Positions 1 to 9,704 are shown, numbered from the stretch's first letter. The stretch is DNA of 64,000 bases from Granulicella rosea (GCF_900188085.1 NZ_FZOU01000004.1:62001-126000), one strand, 5' to 3'. Notes: generated by a model not told the origin, from the letters alone. Numbers and translations: made by a program.

Positions 1-198
1 ACGATCTCCTCCGCTCTCTCGCGCACGGTCACCTTCGGCGGCACACGCTCGTTCGAAGGCCGCGTCACCGCCTCCAACGTCTTCAACACCGTGCAGTACA
101 CATCCATCAACACGACGCTCAACTCGCCCACCTTCGGCGAGGTCAGCGGCGTAGGCGCGCGCCGCTCACTGCAGTTCAACGGCCGCTTCAGGTTTTAG
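1..198 (+). CDS. C-terminus of a TonB-dependent-receptor-like outer membrane protein (partial)
   Basis: An open frame runs in from the left edge and stops with TAG at 196-198, giving 65 residues. The last strands alternate polar and hydrophobic residues, include the segment FNTVQYTSINTT, and end in RSLQFNGRFRF, with the terminal Phe typical of outer-membrane beta barrels. Acidobacterial carboxypeptidase-regulatory/TonB-like barrels commonly end this way. The N-terminus, plug and most of the barrel lie outside the window, so the substrate cannot be guessed. A family B palindrome follows at once. Confidence 0.65.
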   Translation, partial: TISSALSRTVTFGGTRSFEGRVTASNVFNTVQYTSINTTLNSPTFGEVSGVGARRSLQFNGRFRF

Positions 199-200
199 CA

Positions 201-237
201 GTTTCGGTGGAAGCATGGGGCTTCAGCCTCATGAATC
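201..237. repeat. Family B palindromic repeat (GGGGCTTCAGCC core)
   Basis: The element has the pattern TTCGGTGGAAGCATGGGG followed by CTTCAGCC. It is shared with copies at 16505, 33403, 37495 (partial) and 58201. It lies just downstream of the receptor gene and may also serve as a transcript-end hairpin. Confidence 0.6.
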
Positions 238-285
238 ATCGAGGGCAAGAAACAGGGCTTTGAGCTCTGGGTAGATGGAGCACCG

Positions 286-2469
286 ATGACGCACGCATAC
301 AGAACCCGTCCCACTCCCGGCCGCAGCCTGATCGCCAGCGCGCTCGCCTGCCTGCTCGCCGTCTCCCCGCTCGCCGCGCAGCAGACCGATCCCACGCAGA
401 ACGGTCAGCCGCAGATGTATGTCATGAAGGTGCGGACCGACATCGTGCTGACCAACGTCGTCGTGCGCGACAAGAAGACCGGCGAGGTCGTCAAAGGGTT
501 GAAGGCGTCCGACTTCACCATCTTCGAAAACGGCAAGCCCCAGAAGGTCGCCAGCTTCGACTACCAGAACGTCGATCAGGCCGCCGTGCTGGCCGAGAAG
601 ACCACCGTCAGCGGCAAGACCACCATCGCCGACCTGCTGAACCACAACCTCGCCGCCACTCCCGACCAGCTCCACGATCATCGTCTGATGGTCATGCTCT
701 TCGACCTCAGCTCCATGCAGCCCGAAGATATCGACCGCGCCGTCGAGAGCGCGCAGGACTTCGTCAACAAGAAGATGCAACCCGCGGACCTGGTCGCGCT
801 CGTCAGCCTCTCCACCGGCCTGACCATGGACCAGGACTTCACCGCCGACAAGGCGCTCCTGCTCAAAGGCCTCGGCAAGTACAACGGCAGCGAAGGCACC
901 GGCTTCACCGCCGGCGGCGACGGCACGACCGACGGCACCGCCGACGACGCCAGCTCCTACACCGCCGACGACAGCGAGTACGCCGCGCTCAACACCGACC
1001 GCGAGCTCTACGCCATCCAGACCATCGCCAAAAGCCTCGAACGCGTCGACCAGCGCAAGAGCATGCTCTACTTCTCCGGCGGCCTGACTCGGCAGGGCGT
1101 CGAAAACCAGGCCAGTCTGCGCGCCGCCACCAACGCCGCCGTGAAGGCCAACATGGCCATCTACAGCGTCGACTCGCGCGGTCTCGAAGCGCTGCCACCG
1201 GTCGGCAACGCCTCCACCGGCAGCCTGCGCGGCACCTCCGCCTACAGCGGCGCGGCGATGCAGAGCCGGCTCGACTCCAACTTCGCCTCGCAGGAGACGC
1301 TCGCCACCCTCAGCGCCGACACCGGCGGCAAGGCCTTCTTCGACAACAACGACTTCGCCCCCGCCTTCCAGCAGGTCCAGCACGACACCGAGGCCTACTA
1401 CATCCTCGGCTTCCACTCTACCGACCCCGCGCACGACGGCCGCTTCCGCCACCTCACCATCAAACTCAACCGCAACGACGTCAAGCTCGACTACCGCCCC
1501 GGCTACTACGCGCCCGCCGACTTCCAGCACCAGAAGAACGAAGACCGCGAACTCGCCCTGACCGAGCAGATGCGCAGCGACCTGCCCGCCACCGACGTCT
1601 CGCTCTACCTGCAGGCGCTCTACTTCCGCCTCGCCGACAACCGCTTCTACGTCCCCATCAGCCTCATCGTGCCCGGCTCGCAGATTCCCTTCCTCAAAAA
1701 CGGCGATAAGGACAAGGCCAATCTCGACATCCTCGGCCAGGTCAAGAACGCGCAGGGCATCGCCGTCGGCAACATCCGCGACACCGTCAAACTGAACCTC
1801 GACCCGACGTTAAACGCCAAGCAGAAGAACATTCAGTACTCCACCGGCTTCACACTCGCGCCCGGCCACTACCACCTGAAGTTCGTCGTGCGCGAGAACC
1901 AGACCGGCCAGATGGGCAGCTTCGAGACCGACCTGAACGTCCCCGACCTGAAGAAGGCTGCGCCGAAGATGAGCTCCATCGTGCTCGCCAGCCAGCGCAT
2001 CCCCAACAACCAGAAGGTTCCAAAGGGCAGCGCCGTCAGCCCGCTCGTCCGCGAAGGCATGGAGCTGATCCCGAACATTCCGCACGTCTTCCGCCAGGAC
2101 CAGCACCTCTACTTCCTCTACGAGGTCTACGACCCCGCCCAGCAAAAATCCGCCGGCAAGAGCATTCGCCTGCTCACCAGCATCGAGTTCATGACCGGCG
2201 GCAGCAAAGTCTTCGAGACGCCGCTGATCGAAGCCACCTCGCTCAACACGCCCGACCGTGACGCCGTCACCTTCCAGTTCGACGTCCCGCTGGGCGCGCT
2301 CAAGCCAGGCAACTACATCTGCCAGGTCAACATGATCGACGACGCCGGCGGCAGCTTCAGCTTCCCTCGCATGGCCCTGATCGTGACGCCAAACGCCGTC
2401 ACGCCAGCAGCCGCACCTGCGGCGCCGGCGGATGCGCCGGCCCCACCACCGGCCGCACCCACACCGTAG
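286..2469 (+). CDS. Secreted VWA-domain protein, acidobacterial VWFA-related type
   Basis: A 727-residue protein with a signal peptide (about residues 14-31, ending LAAQQ). A short beta domain of the acidobacterial kind follows (about 50-95, with DFTIFENGKPQKV), then a von Willebrand A fold from about residue 133. The metal-site loop is degenerate: D140-L-S-S rather than a full DxSxS. The C-terminal half is beta-rich and of unknown function, and the tail is a Pro/Ala-rich run. Family members are exported and are thought to mediate protein contacts; no ligand is known. The start ATG lies shortly after a GGAG. It is a single gene in its own orientation. Two shorter VWA paralogues occur at 48.4-50.9 kb with intact metal motifs. 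Confidence 0.85.
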   Translation: MTHAYRTRPTPGRSLIASALACLLAVSPLAAQQTDPTQNGQPQMYVMKVRTDIVLTNVVVRDKKTGEVVKGLKASDFTIFENGKPQKVASFDYQNVDQAAVLAEKTTVSGKTTIADLLNHNLAATPDQLHDHRLMVMLFDLSSMQPEDIDRAVESAQDFVNKKMQPADLVALVSLSTGLTMDQDFTADKALLLKGLGKYNGSEGTGFTAGGDGTTDGTADDASSYTADDSEYAALNTDRELYAIQTIAKSLERVDQRKSMLYFSGGLTRQGVENQASLRAATNAAVKANMAIYSVDSRGLEALPPVGNASTGSLRGTSAYSGAAMQSRLDSNFASQETLATLSADTGGKAFFDNNDFAPAFQQVQHDTEAYYILGFHSTDPAHDGRFRHLTIKLNRNDVKLDYRPGYYAPADFQHQKNEDRELALTEQMRSDLPATDVSLYLQALYFRLADNRFYVPISLIVPGSQIPFLKNGDKDKANLDILGQVKNAQGIAVGNIRDTVKLNLDPTLNAKQKNIQYSTGFTLAPGHYHLKFVVRENQTGQMGSFETDLNVPDLKKAAPKMSSIVLASQRIPNNQKVPKGSAVSPLVREGMELIPNIPHVFRQDQHLYFLYEVYDPAQQKSAGKSIRLLTSIEFMTGGSKVFETPLIEATSLNTPDRDAVTFQFDVPLGALKPGNYICQVNMIDDAGGSFSFPRMALIVTPNAVTPAAAPAAPADAPAPPPAAPTP

Positions 2470-2589
2470 CCGCCTTATTGGCTATTCCCACCAAGACAAG
2501 CCGGAGCGACATGGGTCAGGCTGACGGCTGAAAAACTTGCAGCTGACGGCTCTCGAAGAAGCCTTTCCCCAACATCCAGTCACGAAACA

Positions 2590-2769
2590 TCAAGTCTGCC
2601 GAGCCTCATCGAGCACATCGCCCTCCGCATCGCGGTAAGGACAGTGCCGGCAATCCGACTCGCAGCAGTACCCGCGCTTCCGGTGATAGCTCTCCGTAAA
2701 CACACAAAAAGGCCCTTCGAAGTAGAAGTCCTCTTCATCGAGCTGTCGCGGCTGAATCGGTTCGGTCAC
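2590..2769 (-). CDS. DUF5522 family small cysteine-rich protein
   Basis: A 59-residue protein containing YFEGPFCVFTESYHRKRGYCC and then a CRHCPY motif, with four Cys (C38, C39, C43 and C46 by count from the GTG) in a metal-site-like cluster. This matches the DUF5522 pattern (EGP..VFTE..H..RG.CC...CRHCPY). The GTG start overlaps the stop of the Lhr helicase gene by four bases (GTGA), so it is very probably translated by coupling to that gene. No closer ATG exists in frame. Function is unknown. The Cys/His arrangement suggests a metal-binding structural protein. Confidence 0.8.
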   Translation of the reverse strand: MTEPIQPRQLDEEDFYFEGPFCVFTESYHRKRGYCCESDCRHCPYRDAEGDVLDEARQT

Positions 2770-5700
2770 TGAAACAATCGTAATGGCGCATCCGCCTGTC
2801 GCGCCGCCGCTGGCGCAACTTCATTTTCACCGGACGAACCTTCGCTCACCCGCGTTGTCTTCGCCCGCACCACCGCCTCGGCATCCGGCACATACGCCCC
2901 ATTGCGATAACGCACCGTCTTCCCCGGCGCGGCCGAGACCCGATCCCCCGGCACGGCAATCCCGACAAGATTCATCGGATCGGCGCCCGCAACCATAATC
3001 TCCCGCTCCGACGCCTGACTCCGGCTAGCCCGCAGGCTCTCCACCGCCTGCGGCAGCGCAAACTGCTCCCCGCCAAACCCCGAGACGAACCGGCCACCCC
3101 GCAGTTCTCCCCGCGCCTCCAGCCGCCGCAAAATCGGCAGCAGATCGCGCCACTTCGGCGCATTCGACTCCCGCCCCAGTAGATCGCGGAAGAGTACGCC
3201 ATAGCGGCAAAGCAACATCCTCGCCGCCGATTCCAGCGCAGCATCCGTGCGCCGCGCCGCCGCAATCGCCTCCTGCTGGGTCGGCCTGCTTGCCGGGGCA
3301 GACGCCTCGTCGCACAGTAAAGACCATCGGCCTGCGGTCGTACGAGCCTGCCCGCGTTTCGCCAGACTCGCCGGCTTCGGTTCCACCACCGCAGCCTTGC
3401 GGCGCGGATCCATCATCGCGCGAAGCTGGTCGAAACCGTCGGCCGACGCCAACCCGGCCGTCGCCAACTCCCAAAGCGCATGCTGCGTCTGCTGCTTCGT
3501 CAGACCGGTCACCCGCTGCAGATCGGCGCTGAAGCACGCCCCACGCTGCCGCAGCAGCTCCCGCACCTGTAGCGCCTCGGCGGACAGCGCTCGCGCCAGC
3601 ACACCCTCATCCACACACTGCGCCGCCAGCGCATGCGGCAGCCAGTCCGCGCTCTCCCGCAGATAAAACGTGATCGGCGCCGCGTTCGTCGGGATCACCC
3701 GGCGTGGCGCGGCCCCATCGCCCGCCGACCAGGCCGGATGCGGCGACACACGTCCCCAACCCACGACGCCCGCCAGACAAAGCGCATCCAGCCAGCGCGG
3801 ATCGTACTCCGCAACCCGTGCCGGCAACAAAGTTCGCTCCCACTCGACCGCAGGAGCTTCAAACCCTTCAAGCTGCTCGAGCGCGGCCAATACGCCCTCC
3901 TCGCCCGCGAGCTGTGTCTGCGGCGCAAGGTGCTGCCAGCCCAGCAGCCAGCGCAGGAAGACCGCCGGCGTCACCGGCTCGATCTGCTTGCGCAGCGTTC
4001 CCAGCGTCAGCCGATGAATGCGCTGCAGAATCCGCCGCTCGCACCACTCCTCATCCAATGGATCGCTCGCCGCCGCATGTTCGAAGGCTCCGCGGAGCAG
4101 CAGCCCCTGCATCTCCATCGCGAGAAACGCCTGATGCAGCGCCGACGCCGGAAGGCTCAGCCGCAGCGCCAGCATGTTCGCGGTTACCGGTCCGAGAATT
4201 TGTAACCATCCCTGTACCAGTTGCCGAACAGCCTTTTCTTTTGTAACCTCTTCCGTTGCAGATATGCCTTGCCACAGCGTCGCCGCCTGGGAAAGACGCT
4301 CAGTCGCTACCCAGCACGGCATCTCATCGCACAGGACGGTATGCACCCGCCCGGCCCGCACCAACCGCTCGTAGAACACCGGCCAGTCGCGCGCCTCTTC
4401 GGTATCGAGCGCGGCCAGCGGCAACGCGACCAGCGACAGCAACAGATCGTGCAGCTCATGCTCATCCCGCAGGTCCGGCCAGATCTGCGCCCGCACCGTC
4501 TCGATCGCAGCCGGGTCGAGCCGTCCCGCATCCTCGGCCGCCGACGCAGGCAGACCCCGGCGCAGTGTCGTCGCCCGTGCGCGGCGTTCTTCGGCCCCAG
4601 CCTCGTCGAGATACGCATACGGCATCGCGTTGATCAGCTCGTGCGCGAACTGGCTCGGCACGGGGGTGTCGACAGCAAGGCAACGAATCGTTCCCGCCGC
4701 GATTCCCCGCAATACCTCCTTCAGCCCTTCGAGGTCCATCGCCTCGCCCAGAACATCCTTCATCACCTCGCGCACCAGCGGGTGATCCGGGATCTGGATG
4801 TCGCCAACGATGGTCTCAAAGCACGCAGCCGCCTGCGGAAAGACGTTCGCCATCAAATCGTCCGAACGCGTCCGCTGAATCTGCGGCGCGATTCGCTTGC
4901 CCTTGCTCATGCGCAGCAACTGCAGCGACCGCCCAGCCGCCCAGCGCCAGCGGTTTTTGAAGATCGGACTCGCGATCGCCGCCTGCTCCAGCAGATCCTG
5001 CGCGGTCAGCTCCGTGAGGAACTGGAAGACGTCGGCCAGGGGAAACGAATGCTGCTCGGCCAGCGAGATATTGATCCCGTTGTCCGTCGCCGAGGCCTGC
5101 AGCTCGAAGTTGAAGCCACGGCAAAAGCGCTTGCGCAGCGCGAGCCCCCATGCCTTGTTCACCCGCCCGCCGAAGGGCGCGTGCAGAATCAACTGCATCC
5201 CGCCGCCATCGTCGAAGAAGCGTTCGGCGACGATCGTCGTCTTGCTCGGCACGGCTCCCAGCACAGCGCGCCCGGCCACCACGTAGGCGACGAGCTGAAG
5301 CGCGCCGCTGGCGCATACGCCGCACTCTTCCGTCAAGAAGCGAATCGCCGCCGCCACCTCTGGATTCGTCGTCCGAACGCTCGCCGGCGCGACGCCGGCG
5401 GTCCGCGCGGAGATCTCCTCGCGCAGCTCACCGACGCCGTCCGAGAGCACAGCTGTCCTCTGCGGCGCCTCGCCCTCCCAGAACGGGATGCTCGGCGGCG
5501 CGCCATGCGCATCCTCCACCAGCACCCGGCCAACTGACTCGACCTTCTGGATCCGCCAGCTATTGTTGCCCAGCAGAACGACGTCGCCCGGCGAGGAGTC
5601 CACCGCAAAGTGTTCGTCCAGCGTCGCGATCTGCACGCCCTCCGGCTGCAGAATGACGGCAAAAAGATTCGTGTCGGGAATCGCGCCGCCGTTCGCGATC

Positions 5701-7259
5701 GCGGTCATCCGCGCGCCGCGCCGCGGATGCAGATGCCCCTGCACCCGATCGCGCAGCAGGTATGCGCCATAGCGTCCACGCGACGATTCGATCCCCTCAT
5801 GGAGCAGGGTCAGCAACTCCTCGAAGTGCGTGCGCGTCAGGTCGCGATATGGATAGGCCCGCCGCACGACGTCATACAAAGCCGTCTCGTCCCAGGGCTC
5901 GGCGCCGCAACAGGCGACCAGCTGCTGCATCAGCACATCGATCGGCGCCTCGGGAACCTCCAGCCGGTCGAGCTCCCCGGCACGCATCTTGCGGATCAGC
6001 GCGGCCTGCTCCATCAGATCGTCGCGCGTGGTGGCGAAGAAACGCCCCTTGGGGATCGCGCCGCGCCAGTGCCCCGCCCGTCCTACGCGTTGCATCGCCA
6101 CCGCGACCGCGCGAGTGGTATTGATCTGGCACACCAGGTCCACGTCGCCAATGTCGATGCCCAGCTCGAGCGAGGCCGTCGCGACGAGAATCTTGATCTC
6201 TCCGTTCTTCAGCCGCTGCTCCGCGTCCAGCCGCAACGTGCGCGAGAGCGATCCGTGATGCGCCGCGACATGTTCGATTCCCAGCCGCTCCGCCAGCTCA
6301 AAGGAGATCTTCTCCACCAGCCGCCGTGTGTTGACGAAGACCAGCGTGCTACGGTGCTGCTCCGTCACGGCAGCCAGCTTGTCGAAGATCTCCTGCCACA
6401 TCACGGTCGTTGCGATCGAACCCAGTTCGTCCGACGGAACCTCGATAGCGAGGTCCAGATGACGGCGCTGGCCCACCTGCACAATCTTTGCCGGCACGCG
6501 CCCCGGCCCAACGCCCGTGAGAAAGCTCGCGACCAGCTCGATGGGATTCTGCGTCGCCGAGAGGCCGATGCGCAAGGGCGGCGTGCCGTGGCCCATCAGG
6601 AAGCCGCCGGGCGTCAGCCGGTTTTCGCCGCATACCAGCGCCTCCAGCCGCTCGATCGACAACGCCAGATGCGCTCCTCGCTTGTCGTCCGCAATGGCGT
6701 GGATCTCGTCGACAATCACTGTCCGAACGTGGCGAAGGTTCTCGCGCGACTTTCCAGCGGTCAACAATATATAGAGAGACTCCGGCGTGGTCACCAGGAT
6801 GTGGGGCGGATGCTTCAGCATCGTCAGCCGATCCTTCGTCAACGTATCGCCGGTACGCACGCCGGTGCGAATCTCCGTGCTCAGATAACCGCGTTCCAGC
6901 GCGAGCTGCTGAATCTCGCGCAGCGGCTGGTCGAGGTTCTTCTGTACGTCGTTCGAAAGCGCCTTTAGCGGCGAAACATACACCACCTCCGTCGACGGCC
7001 CCAGCGTCCCGGCGATCGCCTTTCGCAGCAACTGGTCGATGCACACGAGGAAAGCCGCAAGCGTCTTGCCCGAGCCGGTCGGGGCGGAGATCAGCGTGCT
7101 TTCCCCCGCCAGAATGCCAGGCCAGCCCGCCTCCTGCGGTTCGGTCGGCGTGCCGAACCGGCCCACGAACCACTCCTGCACCACGGGGTGCGCCCACGCG
7201 AGCGACGCCGGAATCGCAGGCGGCGGTGTCGCTTCGTCGAGGGTTGGAGCTACCGTCAT
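2766..7259 (-). CDS. lhr: Lhr-family ATP-dependent helicase
   Basis: A 1497-residue superfamily 2 helicase, close in size to E. coli Lhr (about 1540). Visible motifs are Walker A APTGSGKT (59-66), the VSPLKALSND motif Ia, the DEIH box in VIVDEIHAIADD, the LSATQNP motif III and QRVGRAGHW motif VI. After the two RecA domains comes the long Lhr-specific region (winged helix, DEAD-associated beta barrel and C-terminal domains). Lhr proteins unwind DNA and RNA:DNA hybrids and are linked to repair. The gene is monocistronic apart from the coupled DUF5522 gene, which overlaps its stop. The diguanylate cyclase gene upstream is on the same strand but ends 49 bases away. Confidence 0.9.
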   Translation of the reverse strand: MTVAPTLDEATPPPAIPASLAWAHPVVQEWFVGRFGTPTEPQEAGWPGILAGESTLISAPTGSGKTLAAFLVCIDQLLRKAIAGTLGPSTEVVYVSPLKALSNDVQKNLDQPLREIQQLALERGYLSTEIRTGVRTGDTLTKDRLTMLKHPPHILVTTPESLYILLTAGKSRENLRHVRTVIVDEIHAIADDKRGAHLALSIERLEALVCGENRLTPGGFLMGHGTPPLRIGLSATQNPIELVASFLTGVGPGRVPAKIVQVGQRRHLDLAIEVPSDELGSIATTVMWQEIFDKLAAVTEQHRSTLVFVNTRRLVEKISFELAERLGIEHVAAHHGSLSRTLRLDAEQRLKNGEIKILVATASLELGIDIGDVDLVCQINTTRAVAVAMQRVGRAGHWRGAIPKGRFFATTRDDLMEQAALIRKMRAGELDRLEVPEAPIDVLMQQLVACCGAEPWDETALYDVVRRAYPYRDLTRTHFEELLTLLHEGIESSRGRYGAYLLRDRVQGHLHPRRGARMTAIANGGAIPDTNLFAVILQPEGVQIATLDEHFAVDSSPGDVVLLGNNSWRIQKVESVGRVLVEDAHGAPPSIPFWEGEAPQRTAVLSDGVGELREEISARTAGVAPASVRTTNPEVAAAIRFLTEECGVCASGALQLVAYVVAGRAVLGAVPSKTTIVAERFFDDGGGMQLILHAPFGGRVNKAWGLALRKRFCRGFNFELQASATDNGINISLAEQHSFPLADVFQFLTELTAQDLLEQAAIASPIFKNRWRWAAGRSLQLLRMSKGKRIAPQIQRTRSDDLMANVFPQAAACFETIVGDIQIPDHPLVREVMKDVLGEAMDLEGLKEVLRGIAAGTIRCLAVDTPVPSQFAHELINAMPYAYLDEAGAEERRARATTLRRGLPASAAEDAGRLDPAAIETVRAQIWPDLRDEHELHDLLLSLVALPLAALDTEEARDWPVFYERLVRAGRVHTVLCDEMPCWVATERLSQAATLWQGISATEEVTKEKAVRQLVQGWLQILGPVTANMLALRLSLPASALHQAFLAMEMQGLLLRGAFEHAAASDPLDEEWCERRILQRIHRLTLGTLRKQIEPVTPAVFLRWLLGWQHLAPQTQLAGEEGVLAALEQLEGFEAPAVEWERTLLPARVAEYDPRWLDALCLAGVVGWGRVSPHPAWSAGDGAAPRRVIPTNAAPITFYLRESADWLPHALAAQCVDEGVLARALSAEALQVRELLRQRGACFSADLQRVTGLTKQQTQHALWELATAGLASADGFDQLRAMMDPRRKAAVVEPKPASLAKRGQARTTAGRWSLLCDEASAPASRPTQQEAIAAARRTDAALESAARMLLCRYGVLFRDLLGRESNAPKWRDLLPILRRLEARGELRGGRFVSGFGGEQFALPQAVESLRASRSQASEREIMVAGADPMNLVGIAVPGDRVSAAPGKTVRYRNGAYVPDAEAVVRAKTTRVSEGSSGENEVAPAAARQADAPLRLFQ

Positions 7260-7308
7260 GCGATGATTGTAGCGCGATATTCGTTCTTTGTTCGCCTAAA
7301 TTGAGAGA

Positions 7309-8469
7309 TTAATCCACAGACCGAATGCAGTTTCTGCCAGCCGCTTTGGCTTGGTAGAGCGCCTCGTCGCCACGGCGAAAAAGATCGTCCAGCGTGTCTC
7401 CGCGTCCGCGAAACATGGCAACGCCGAGACTTATCGTCACCTGAACGTCCAGATTCCCTGCGCGCGAAGGAGCCGACCAATGGGAGACTCGCTCGCGCAG
7501 ACGCTCTGCGATGGCGGCCGCGCCCTCCAGTTCGCAGGCCGGCAGAAGCATCACAAACTCTTCGCCGCCCCAGCGCCCGAGGGTGTCGCTCGGCCGAATC
7601 TGCTCCTGCAGCAGGCCCGCGATTGCGCACAGCACGGTGTCGCCGGCCTCATGCCCATGCCTGTCGTTGATCTCCTTGAAGTGGTCGATGTCGGCCATCA
7701 GCAGCGAAAAAGGCTCGCCCGAGCGCTGGCTGCGCGAGAGCTCCTTCTCGCAGAGAAGTTGAAAATTTCGCCGGTTCGCCGCGCCGGTCAGCGAGTCCGT
7801 GGACGCCAGATGCTCAAGCGTGAAGCGGAGCTTCGCCGTCGTCATCCAGAAAAAGCCGAGGGCCACGCCCAGGGCCGTTCCGAGGTAGATGATGACGCTG
7901 AAGAACTGCAGCTCGCTCGGCGCGAGGATGTCCTGGGCGATTCCGTGCAACCCGACCGCCGTGCTGCGAAAGACATTGAACGCAGCGAACGCCGCCAGCA
8001 CCGCCCCTGTATACCAGGCCGGCGCGCGCAACCCACGCTCCATCCGGCGAAAGAGATAGAACGCGCTCTGCCCCGCCTGCGCAGCCACCAGCAGGTCGCC
8101 GAAGACGATCCGCATCTGGTGACTGTTTTGCACATAAGTGAAAAACAGGGTAGTGGGCATCCACAAGCCCAGCAGAATGAGGCTTACCCGGGAAAACTTC
8201 GACCGGCGCTCGGACAGTTCCAGGATAGCGGACTGAACAAAGACATACGCCAGGATCGTCAGCCCGTTGGCGACAAAGCCGGTGAGAAACTCCGGCGCCT
8301 TGCCCGTCAGCGTCAACAGCGTCGTGCTGATGGTGCCGCAGGCAAACGACCCGGCAAGCCAGCCCAGCCCCTTGAGGAAAGGGTTGCTGAAGCGTACGGC
8401 GAAGAAGGCCAGGCAGCCGCCCGTGATAATGATCGAAGCTGCGGCGAGAACAAGGCGCGTTTCCATCAA
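7309..8469 (-). CDS. Membrane diguanylate cyclase (GGDEF domain)
   Basis: A 386-residue protein. About seven hydrophobic segments fill residues 5-210, followed by a GGDEF domain whose signature reads GGEEF within GRWGGEEFVMLLP. An RxxD inhibitory site (RPSD) stands exactly five residues before GGEEF, so product inhibition by c-di-GMP is expected. The active-site loop is intact, so it should make c-di-GMP from two GTP at the inner face of the membrane. The membrane part has no recognised sensor name. The start at MMETRL is the only ATG before the first helix. The 200 bases upstream hold a CCGCCA/TGGCGG hairpin but no recognisable c-di-GMP riboswitch. Confidence 0.88.
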   Translation of the reverse strand: MMETRLVLAAASIIITGGCLAFFAVRFSNPFLKGLGWLAGSFACGTISTTLLTLTGKAPEFLTGFVANGLTILAYVFVQSAILELSERRSKFSRVSLILLGLWMPTTLFFTYVQNSHQMRIVFGDLLVAAQAGQSAFYLFRRMERGLRAPAWYTGAVLAAFAAFNVFRSTAVGLHGIAQDILAPSELQFFSVIIYLGTALGVALGFFWMTTAKLRFTLEHLASTDSLTGAANRRNFQLLCEKELSRSQRSGEPFSLLMADIDHFKEINDRHGHEAGDTVLCAIAGLLQEQIRPSDTLGRWGGEEFVMLLPACELEGAAAIAERLRERVSHWSAPSRAGNLDVQVTISLGVAMFRGRGDTLDDLFRRGDEALYQAKAAGRNCIRSVD

Positions 8470-8677
8470 ACTCCGGGAAGAAGGCCGATCTCAAGCGCGG
8501 GCCCGTACAACATGAAAGATAGAAGATGTTGCAACTACTATACGAGGTCGAACCGCTGCCGAAAATGTCTTTCCCAAAGCAGGGTATCCGCCAAGACAAT
8601 CGGCCTGGCGGAGGTCGAATCCGCAAAGATAGAGACGAAGAATCGCCGCTCCCTGAGCACATGGCCCGGAGCGGCGC

Positions 8678-9259
8678 CTACATACTTCCGCTGCCGATGT
8701 CCGACGACCGAGCCGCTGGGTCGTCCTCATCCAGGTACTGTTCGATGACCCCGTCGAGCGAGCCCTGCGCCGTCAAGATGTAGTCGATCGCATCCCGCCC
8801 CGCGCCGTCTCCGCCGGCGTTCGGCGTAATGTAGTGCGCCATGGCTTTGATCTGCGGACGCGCATTCGCCGGCGCGATCGCCAAGCCACACACCCGCATC
8901 ACCGGCAGATCGACAATATCGTCGCCCACATAGGCCATCTCGTCGAGCGTGACGCCGGCCTTGGAGGCGATCTCCTGCGCTGCGTGCAACTTATGCGCCT
9001 GCCCCTGGTAGACGAACTCCATCTTCAGGTCGCGCATCCGGATCGCCACCGCCTGCGACTGCCGCTTCGTAATCACTCCCACACGCAGCCCGCCCAACCG
9101 CGCCAGCGATATGCCCAGCCCGTCGTGCGCGCTGAAACCTTTGAACTCCACACCCGATCCGTCAGGCTGGGGGATGGCCGAAATTTCGCCATGCGTCAGG
9201 ACGCCGTCGACGTCGAATACGAGAACTTTAATGCGCCGCGCGCGATCTTCAGGGGTCAT
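8678..9259 (-). CDS. kdsC: KdsC-like HAD phosphatase (3-deoxy-D-manno-octulosonate 8-phosphate phosphatase)
   Basis: A 193-residue HAD-superfamily protein without a cap domain. It has motif I DVDGVLT, the conserved TKRQS lysine/serine segment and motif III YVGDDIVDLPVM, in the order and spacing of KdsC/YrbI enzymes, which remove phosphate from Kdo-8-P in lipopolysaccharide core synthesis. Acidobacteria have an outer membrane, so the role fits. The frame is open 36 bases further up to a TTG, but that extension overlaps the cspA terminator hairpin, so I prefer ATG at 9259. No other Kdo gene lies nearby. A close alternative is the phosphatase partner of a nonulosonic-acid pathway. Confidence 0.8.
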   Translation of the reverse strand: MTPEDRARRIKVLVFDVDGVLTHGEISAIPQPDGSGVEFKGFSAHDGLGISLARLGGLRVGVITKRQSQAVAIRMRDLKMEFVYQGQAHKLHAAQEIASKAGVTLDEMAYVGDDIVDLPVMRVCGLAIAPANARPQIKAMAHYITPNAGGDGAGRDAIDYILTAQGSLDGVIEQYLDEDDPAARSSDIGSGSM

Positions 9260-9285
9260 GCATTCAGCATACGGTTTAAATGGAA

Positions 9286-9314
9286 ATGGCTGCAACCACG
9301 AGGGTTGCAGCCAT
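9286..9314 (-). terminator. Rho-independent-type terminator of the cold-shock gene
   Basis: A perfect 12-bp stem (ATGGCTGCAACC at 9286-9297 with its complement at 9303-9314) and a 5-base loop lie 17 bases past the cold-shock stop codon. On the minus strand a T-rich tail (TTTCCATTT) follows. Confidence 0.75.
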
Positions 9315-9330
9315 GATTCCGGTCAAAGGG

Positions 9331-9534
9331 TTAGGCGGCCTGGATGTTCGAAGCCTGCTTGCCCTTGGGTCCCTTGGTCACTTCGAAGGTCACTTTCTGA
9401 CCTTCCTGCAGCGACTTGAAACCGCTCGAGGCGATTGCGGAGTAGTGCGCGAAGAGATCCTCGCTGCCGTCGTCCGGGGTGATGAAACCAAAACCTTTTG
9501 CGTCGTTAAACCACTTCACTGTTCCAGATGCCAT
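9331..9534 (-). CDS. CspA-family cold-shock protein
   Basis: A 67-residue single cold-shock domain with RNP1 KGFGFITP and RNP2 DLFAHYS, the standard nucleic-acid-binding motifs, and a length typical of CspA. It acts as an RNA chaperone in the cytoplasm. The ATG follows a GGGAG Shine-Dalgarno sequence with proper spacing. The transcript ends at the hairpin at 9286-9314. The leader is about 60 bases and shows no long cold-shock-box leader of the enterobacterial kind. Confidence 0.95.
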   Translation of the reverse strand: MASGTVKWFNDAKGFGFITPDDGSEDLFAHYSAIASSGFKSLQEGQKVTFEVTKGPKGKQASNIQAA

Positions 9535-9652
9535 TTGATACTCCCTGCTTGACCGGTGTGCCGCTCAGCATCTTCTATACTACGAGGGTTTTGCCCCGGC
9601 GCGGCATGAATCGACGGCGAAATGCGAAATAAAGCGAATTCGATTTAAAATG

Positions 9653-9678
9653 GGAAACGGGCCGAATCGGCCCGTTCC
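9653..9678 (-). terminator. Terminator of the WXXGXW-repeat gene
   Basis: The stem AACGGGCCG (9656-9664) pairs with CGGCCCGTT (9668-9676) around an AAT loop, with GGG/TCC extension. A TTCCCATTTT tail follows on the minus strand. It lies 27 bases after the stop codon of the 9705 gene. Confidence 0.65.
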
Positions 9679-9704
9679 ATACTAAAACGCTCTGCGGAGT
9701 GGGG

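Noticed and set aside
229..1530. A 433-codon minus-strand frame opposite the first VWA gene
   Set aside because: It is a Val/Gly/Asp-rich shadow of the real gene, caused by high third-position GC, and resembles no family.
9260..9295. TTG start extending the KdsC-like protein by twelve residues
   Set aside because: The extension runs into the terminator hairpin of the cold-shock gene, and the family starts near the ATG at 9259.
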